Shown here: piece after piece, positions 5,094-7,884 of the stretch
How positions within the stretch are numbered: the first letter of the stretch is position 1
Layout: each line of letters begins with the position of its first letter
DNA from: Planctomycetota bacterium
Lineage (GTDB): Bacteria > Planctomycetota > Phycisphaerae > WQYP01
DNA length: 7,884 bases
Direction of reading: 5' to 3'
Assembly: GCA_021852225.1 (NCBI GenBank)
Contig: JAJZOA010000270.1
Span: forward strand, 1-7,884
Position numbers and translations under genes: made by a program
Notes under the pieces: model-generated
What the model saw: only the letters and a program-made list of their open reading frames with translations
Told to the model about the DNA's origin: nothing
Database searches by the model: none

Positions 5094-6269
5094 ATGACCA
5101 GTTCAACCATTCCATCGCCGGCCTCTGAGGCGCAGATTCCCATCGACATTCACGATGCGATCAATGCCCGAATCCTTGCCGTTTCAGAGGACAAAATCCA
5201 GGGCTTTCAAACCGACCCGATCAGCGCAATCGCCAACATGGCTGGGTTGGAAACCAATACGGTTATTGAGCGCATTACCGCCATGCTGCGCGGCGGCGTG
5301 GTGCGCCGCGTGCGACAGACGCTGCTGGCCACCAGCCTTGCGGAAGGCTGCCTGGTGGCGTGGGAAGTGCCGGCGGAAAAACTCAACGCGGCTTTTGATT
5401 ACCTTTTTCAACAGGACCCGTTTTCCGGTCATGTGGTCATTCGCAGTACCGATGGCCAGACCACAGGATCAAAATACCGGCTCTGGACAACACTGAAGGT
5501 TCCGCAGGGATATTCACTGGAAAAGCATTGCCGTTACCTGCAGCAGCGAATCGGCGCGGTTTCCTTCAAGTTAATGCCGGCCAAACGGCTGTTCGCGCTG
5601 GGCGTGGGCCATGTCCGCCGGCGCGGGCTTGAACCCGGCAGCAAAGCGGACGTTCCGGCCGAAGCCATCCCCACGACGGTGGTCACATTGACCGATGAAC
5701 AATGGCAGGTGCTGGTGGCATTGAAGCGTGAATTTGCGCCGGCTGAAATTTGTCAAAATATCTGGCTGCCGCGCGCCGCTGAAATCGGCATGTCATTGGA
5801 TCATTTTTTTCAAGTCGCGGCCGACCTCCATACGCTCGGCGTGATTGGCCGCTTTTCCACATTTCTGGAACATGTCAAAACGCTTCCCACCGGCGACAAG
5901 GTCACGCAATACAACGCTCTGTTTCACTGGGCGGTTCCCGCCGGACGGGAAATTGAAGCTGGATGCGAAGTGGGACGTTTCCATATTATGACACATGCCT
6001 ACTGGCGTGAAGGCGGACCGGAATTCGGAAATGTCAACGTCATGGGAGTCGCCCATGGCAAAGACAAAAACCTTATCCTGGCCCACAAGGCGGCCATTGA
6101 CCGGCACCTTGAATCCACGGGCATTCCAATCGCATACACCAATGTGTTCTGGGGCGGGCGAAGCGAAATAAAACCCAGCGAAATTGCCCCCGCGGCCTAC
6201 CAGGAATGGTGCCGCGGCGTGGGTCTGAACCCGGATGACATGCGTGCCCCGGATAACGCCTCTCCATAA
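5094..6269 (+). CDS. Tandem Lrp/AsnC-fold protein resembling fused AhbA-AhbB siroheme decarboxylase
   Basis: A 391-aa protein made of two similar halves, each a winged helix followed by a RAM-like alpha/beta domain. Half 1 has a helix-turn-helix at about 38-75 (ending GGVVRRVRQ) and SGHVVIRS...YRLWTTLKVP (111-137), comparable to the H-N-Y-x-R...W-F-T pattern of AhbA. Half 2 has a winged helix at about 200-255 (LGVIGRF) and THAYWREGG...VNVMGVAHGKD (300-324), matching the AhbB pattern HxYxR...HG through H301, Y303, R305, H321. AhbA and AhbB are normally separate subunits that decarboxylate siroheme in alternative heme synthesis; relatives NirDLGH act in heme d1 synthesis. Automated annotation would probably say AsnC regulator. 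The ATG at 5094 follows GGGTG by 5 nt; an upstream ATG at 4989 would overlap the flavin reductase gene. The substrate is not proven. Confidence 0.72.
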   Translation: MTSSTIPSPASEAQIPIDIHDAINARILAVSEDKIQGFQTDPISAIANMAGLETNTVIERITAMLRGGVVRRVRQTLLATSLAEGCLVAWEVPAEKLNAAFDYLFQQDPFSGHVVIRSTDGQTTGSKYRLWTTLKVPQGYSLEKHCRYLQQRIGAVSFKLMPAKRLFALGVGHVRRRGLEPGSKADVPAEAIPTTVVTLTDEQWQVLVALKREFAPAEICQNIWLPRAAEIGMSLDHFFQVAADLHTLGVIGRFSTFLEHVKTLPTGDKVTQYNALFHWAVPAGREIEAGCEVGRFHIMTHAYWREGGPEFGNVNVMGVAHGKDKNLILAHKAAIDRHLESTGIPIAYTNVFWGGRSEIKPSEIAPAAYQEWCRGVGLNPDDMRAPDNASP

Positions 6270-6335
6270 CTGGCTTTTGTCCGCAATATTCGGAATCTAA
6301 CATTTGTAACCGATAAGCATGAAGGCATTATTCTT

Positions 6336-7274
6336 ATGGCATTCTGTGTGGTTGTAACGGAAGGACTCGAAGCAATTCCCTTCGCCTGGCTGAAAGGCCA
6401 GGTGGACGTCATTGAATCAAGCTGGAAAAATCCACAACAGTTGCGCAAGGACCTGGCGTTGGCCGATGGCCTGATTGTGCGTACCTACACCCAGGTAAAC
6501 GATGATCTGCTTTCCGCGGCCCCCAAACTCCGCGTGGTCGGACGGGCCGGCGTGGGCCTGGAAAATATTGATCAAGCCGCCTGCGCCCGCCGGGGCGTCG
6601 CGGTTATTTCCACTCCGGGTGCCAACATGCACGCAGTATGTGAATATGTATTTAATATGATATTTCATTTGGGGCGGCCGCTCGTGCACGTTCCGGATTC
6701 GATTTCCGCCGAGGCGTTTCACGCCTACCGGAAAACCATACGCGGGCTGGAACTGCACGGCAAAACCATGGGCATTCTGGGCATGGGGCGAATCGGCCGG
6801 GCGGTGGGGCGGGTGGCCTACGCGTTCGGCATGAGGGTCATTTACAACGACCTTCTGGACGTGGCGGCACATGTGGATTTTCCCGCCCGAAGCGTAACCA
6901 AACCCGAGCTTTACGCGGAATCGGATATCCTGACGGTGCACGTCAGCCATGTGGAAGGCAACCGGAATTTAATTTCCGCCGCCGCCCTTGAGCGCATGCG
7001 TCAGACCGCATATTTAATTAACACTTCCCGTGGGGAAGTCATTGACGCGGCGGCACTGGCAGTCGCCCTGCAAGGCGGTCGTCTGGCCGGCGCGGCTTTG
7101 GATGTGCACGAGCCCGAACCCCCACCGGCGGAATATCCGCTTTGGGGTGTCAAGAACCTGATTCTGGCCCCCCATCTGGCCGCGCGCACGCAAGGTGCCA
7201 TGGACGCCATGAGCTGGGTCGCCCGTGATGTGGTGGAGCGGCTTAAAACCGACGGCCGGCGTCCGCCAAGCTAA
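6336..7274 (+). CDS. D-2-hydroxyacid dehydrogenase, 3-phosphoglycerate dehydrogenase-like
   Basis: A 312-aa NAD-dependent dehydrogenase of the D-isomer family. GRAGVGLENID (69-79) is the family signature in the substrate domain. The Rossmann motif is GILGMGRIG (146-154), with D172 ending the second strand, which favours NAD over NADP. The catalytic triad is visible: R232 in INTSRGEVID, E261 in DVHEPEP, and H280 in APHLAARTQGA. The length fits a short-form enzyme without the C-terminal ACT domain of E. coli SerA, so serine feedback through an ACT domain is not expected. Substrate could be 3-phosphoglycerate or another 2-hydroxyacid. The ATG at 6336 follows AAGG by 10 nt. It lies 66 nt after the AhbA/AhbB-like gene and may be co-transcribed, although a functional link is not evident. 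Confidence 0.9.
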   Translation: MAFCVVVTEGLEAIPFAWLKGQVDVIESSWKNPQQLRKDLALADGLIVRTYTQVNDDLLSAAPKLRVVGRAGVGLENIDQAACARRGVAVISTPGANMHAVCEYVFNMIFHLGRPLVHVPDSISAEAFHAYRKTIRGLELHGKTMGILGMGRIGRAVGRVAYAFGMRVIYNDLLDVAAHVDFPARSVTKPELYAESDILTVHVSHVEGNRNLISAAALERMRQTAYLINTSRGEVIDAAALAVALQGGRLAGAALDVHEPEPPPAEYPLWGVKNLILAPHLAARTQGAMDAMSWVARDVVERLKTDGRRPPS

Positions 7275-7514
7275 TATTCACATAAACACATATCTAGATT
7301 ATACATATATTCCGCATTGGAACGTGGCTTTCTCAAATATCCGATCCTTATATATCAGACGCGATCAGGGCCTGAATCCTGAACAACTGTCGCCGACAAA
7401 AAGTAAAAACTGGATATGCGAAAAGCAGCCATCGCCATTCGCCATGCCGACGAAGCCCGGCTGGCAACAATTAACGCGATGGATTATCAGACGCTGCATA
7501 TCCCGATATTTTTC
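7275..7514. other. AT-rich spacer, no confident gene
   Basis: The first 130 bp are clearly AT-richer than the flanking genes and contain runs such as TATACATATATT. No T-tailed terminator hairpin is visible after the dehydrogenase. From 7416 to 7520 a 34-codon frame starting MRKAAIAIRHADEARL has coding-like composition but no proper ribosome binding site (GGA only 1 nt from the ATG). It may be a short relic of a lost gene. Confidence 0.4.
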
Positions 7515-7542
7515 TTGTAAATCATTTTTTTTCCATTATGAT
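7515..7542 (+). promoter_or_regulatory. Candidate sigma70-type promoter for the HAF-repeat gene
   Basis: TTGTAA (7515-7520), a 16-nt spacer containing a T8 tract, and TATGAT (7537-7542) give a -35 of 4/6 and a -10 of 5/6. The start would be near 7549, leaving a leader of about 106 nt. The murJ candidate promoter uses the same TATGAT -10 box. Confidence 0.5.
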
Positions 7543-7558
7543 CCGTTCACTGCGGATC
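7540..7558 (+). promoter_or_regulatory. Operator-like palindrome over the -10/+1 region
   Basis: GATCCG (7540-7545) and CGGATC (7553-7558) are perfect 6-bp arms with a 7-bp spacer, covering the end of the proposed -10 box and the start point. That position suits a repressor site. It could also form a hairpin if transcription began further upstream. Confidence 0.4.
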
Positions 7559-7636
7559 GGGAGAGATTTTGAGTGAGTAGCTCTCCCATTTATTACGGCA
7601 ATTGCGCGGCGGATAACTTTCCGGCCTGAGCCGCGC
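7559..7636 (+). promoter_or_regulatory. Structured 5' leader: two hairpins before the HAF gene
   Basis: Hairpin A pairs GGGAGAG (7559-7565) with CTCTCCC (7581-7587) around a 15-nt loop. Hairpin B pairs GCGCGGC (7604-7610) with GCCGCGC (7630-7636) around a 19-nt loop, which itself has a short GGA/TCC pairing. Both stems are perfect 7-bp matches, and B ends 6 nt before the GGAG ribosome site. I do not recognise a known riboswitch consensus. The structure could control translation or stabilise the mRNA. Confidence 0.4.
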
Positions 7637-7654
7637 CCTTATGGAGAGCACCTC

Positions 7655-7884
7655 ATGAAAATTCATTCCCGTCGGCTTGCACATATTACCGCCTCGGCGG
7701 CCTTTCTTGGCGCGATGACCATTGGCCTTAACATGTCTTCAACCGCCCATGCCGCGCAATACAGCCTTACTATTATTCCCAATTCCTCCAGCGCAAATGG
7801 CATTAACGATTCCGGCACAGTGGTGGGTTCAAATGGTGCTGCGTTCAGTTACAACGGCGGCACAACAATAAATATCGGGGCGAA
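7655..7884 (+). CDS. Secreted HAF-repeat protein, N-terminal part (partial)
   Basis: The ATG at 7655 has GGAG 8 nt upstream and the frame is open to the window end (76 codons plus 2 nt). Residues 1-34 are a Sec signal peptide: MKIHSRR, a hydrophobic core about 11-26, then STAHAA with likely cleavage after A33 or A34. The mature part begins QYSLTIIPNSSSANGIN, followed by DSGTVVGSNGAAFSYNGG (51-68). The GIN-x-SG-x-VVG-x...AF-Y pattern is the hallmark of the extracellular HAF repeat family, which usually carries many such units and often a C-terminal PEP-CTERM sorting signal; neither can be confirmed here. The product is expected outside the cell membrane. The preceding promoter, palindrome and hairpins suggest independent regulation from the dehydrogenase upstream. 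Confidence 0.8.
   Translation, partial: MKIHSRRLAHITASAAFLGAMTIGLNMSSTAHAAQYSLTIIPNSSSANGINDSGTVVGSNGAAFSYNGGTTINIGA

Noticed and set aside
4766..5149. 127-codon minus-strand frame
   Set aside because: Antisense to the well-supported flavin reductase and to the start of the AhbAB-like gene.
6319..6357. 12-codon frame overlapping the start of the dehydrogenase gene
   Set aside because: No ribosome site and no regulatory amino-acid pattern; chance is sufficient.
7641..7658. Five-codon frame ending in ATGA over the HAF start
   Set aside because: Its ATG forms part of the leader next to the Shine-Dalgarno of the real start, and it has no ribosome site of its own.
1..7884. tRNA, rRNA, CRISPR array or phage/defence genes
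   Set aside because: No cloverleaf with a TTCGA-type arm, no regularly spaced repeats and no defence or phage domains were seen on either strand.

Overview
The window looks like chromosomal DNA from a Planctomycetota-type bacterium, perhaps Phycisphaerae. This placement is inferred from gene content: a divergent MurJ flippase, an AhbA/AhbB-like tandem protein, a HAF-repeat secreted protein and an IS3-type orfA relic of a kind I associate with planctomycetes. There are no rRNA or tRNA genes to confirm it. Genes are densely packed, moderately GC-rich, and use ATG/GTG starts with mostly short Shine-Dalgarno sequences.

Layout. On the minus strand (1-1209) a compact operon reads from about 1300 towards 1: a calcineurin-like metallophosphoesterase, a 55-codon small gene that I do not recognise, and the N-terminus of a membrane-anchored protein that leaves the window. 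A 423-bp divergent spacer (1210-1632) holds candidate promoters for both directions and several inverted repeats. On the plus strand follow murJ, the lipid II flippase of peptidoglycan synthesis (1633-3354), and a small polytopic membrane protein (3430-4098). Immediately after its stop codon lies a decayed, truncated IS3-family orfA on the minus strand (4095-4397), with a plausible IS terminus at 4454.

Beyond the IS scar, a promoter with a consensus TATAAT box leads into three co-directional genes. The first is a flavin reductase-like protein with a GTG start (4544-5047). The second is a tandem Lrp/AsnC-fold protein resembling a fused AhbA-AhbB siroheme decarboxylase (5094-6269). The third is a short D-2-hydroxyacid / 3-phosphoglycerate dehydrogenase (6336-7274). 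A GC-rich hairpin plus T-run sits between the first two and may attenuate transcription.

After an AT-rich spacer, a secreted HAF-repeat protein begins at 7655 and runs off the end. It has a promoter, an operator-like palindrome and two hairpins in a leader of about 106 nt.

The parts most worth follow-up are the AhbA/AhbB-like fusion beside a flavin reductase, the structured leader of the HAF gene, the unannotated 55-aa gene and the decayed IS at a gene boundary. I found no CRISPR array, tRNA, rRNA or clear defence system, so the window is mostly ordinary housekeeping DNA with a few unusual details.
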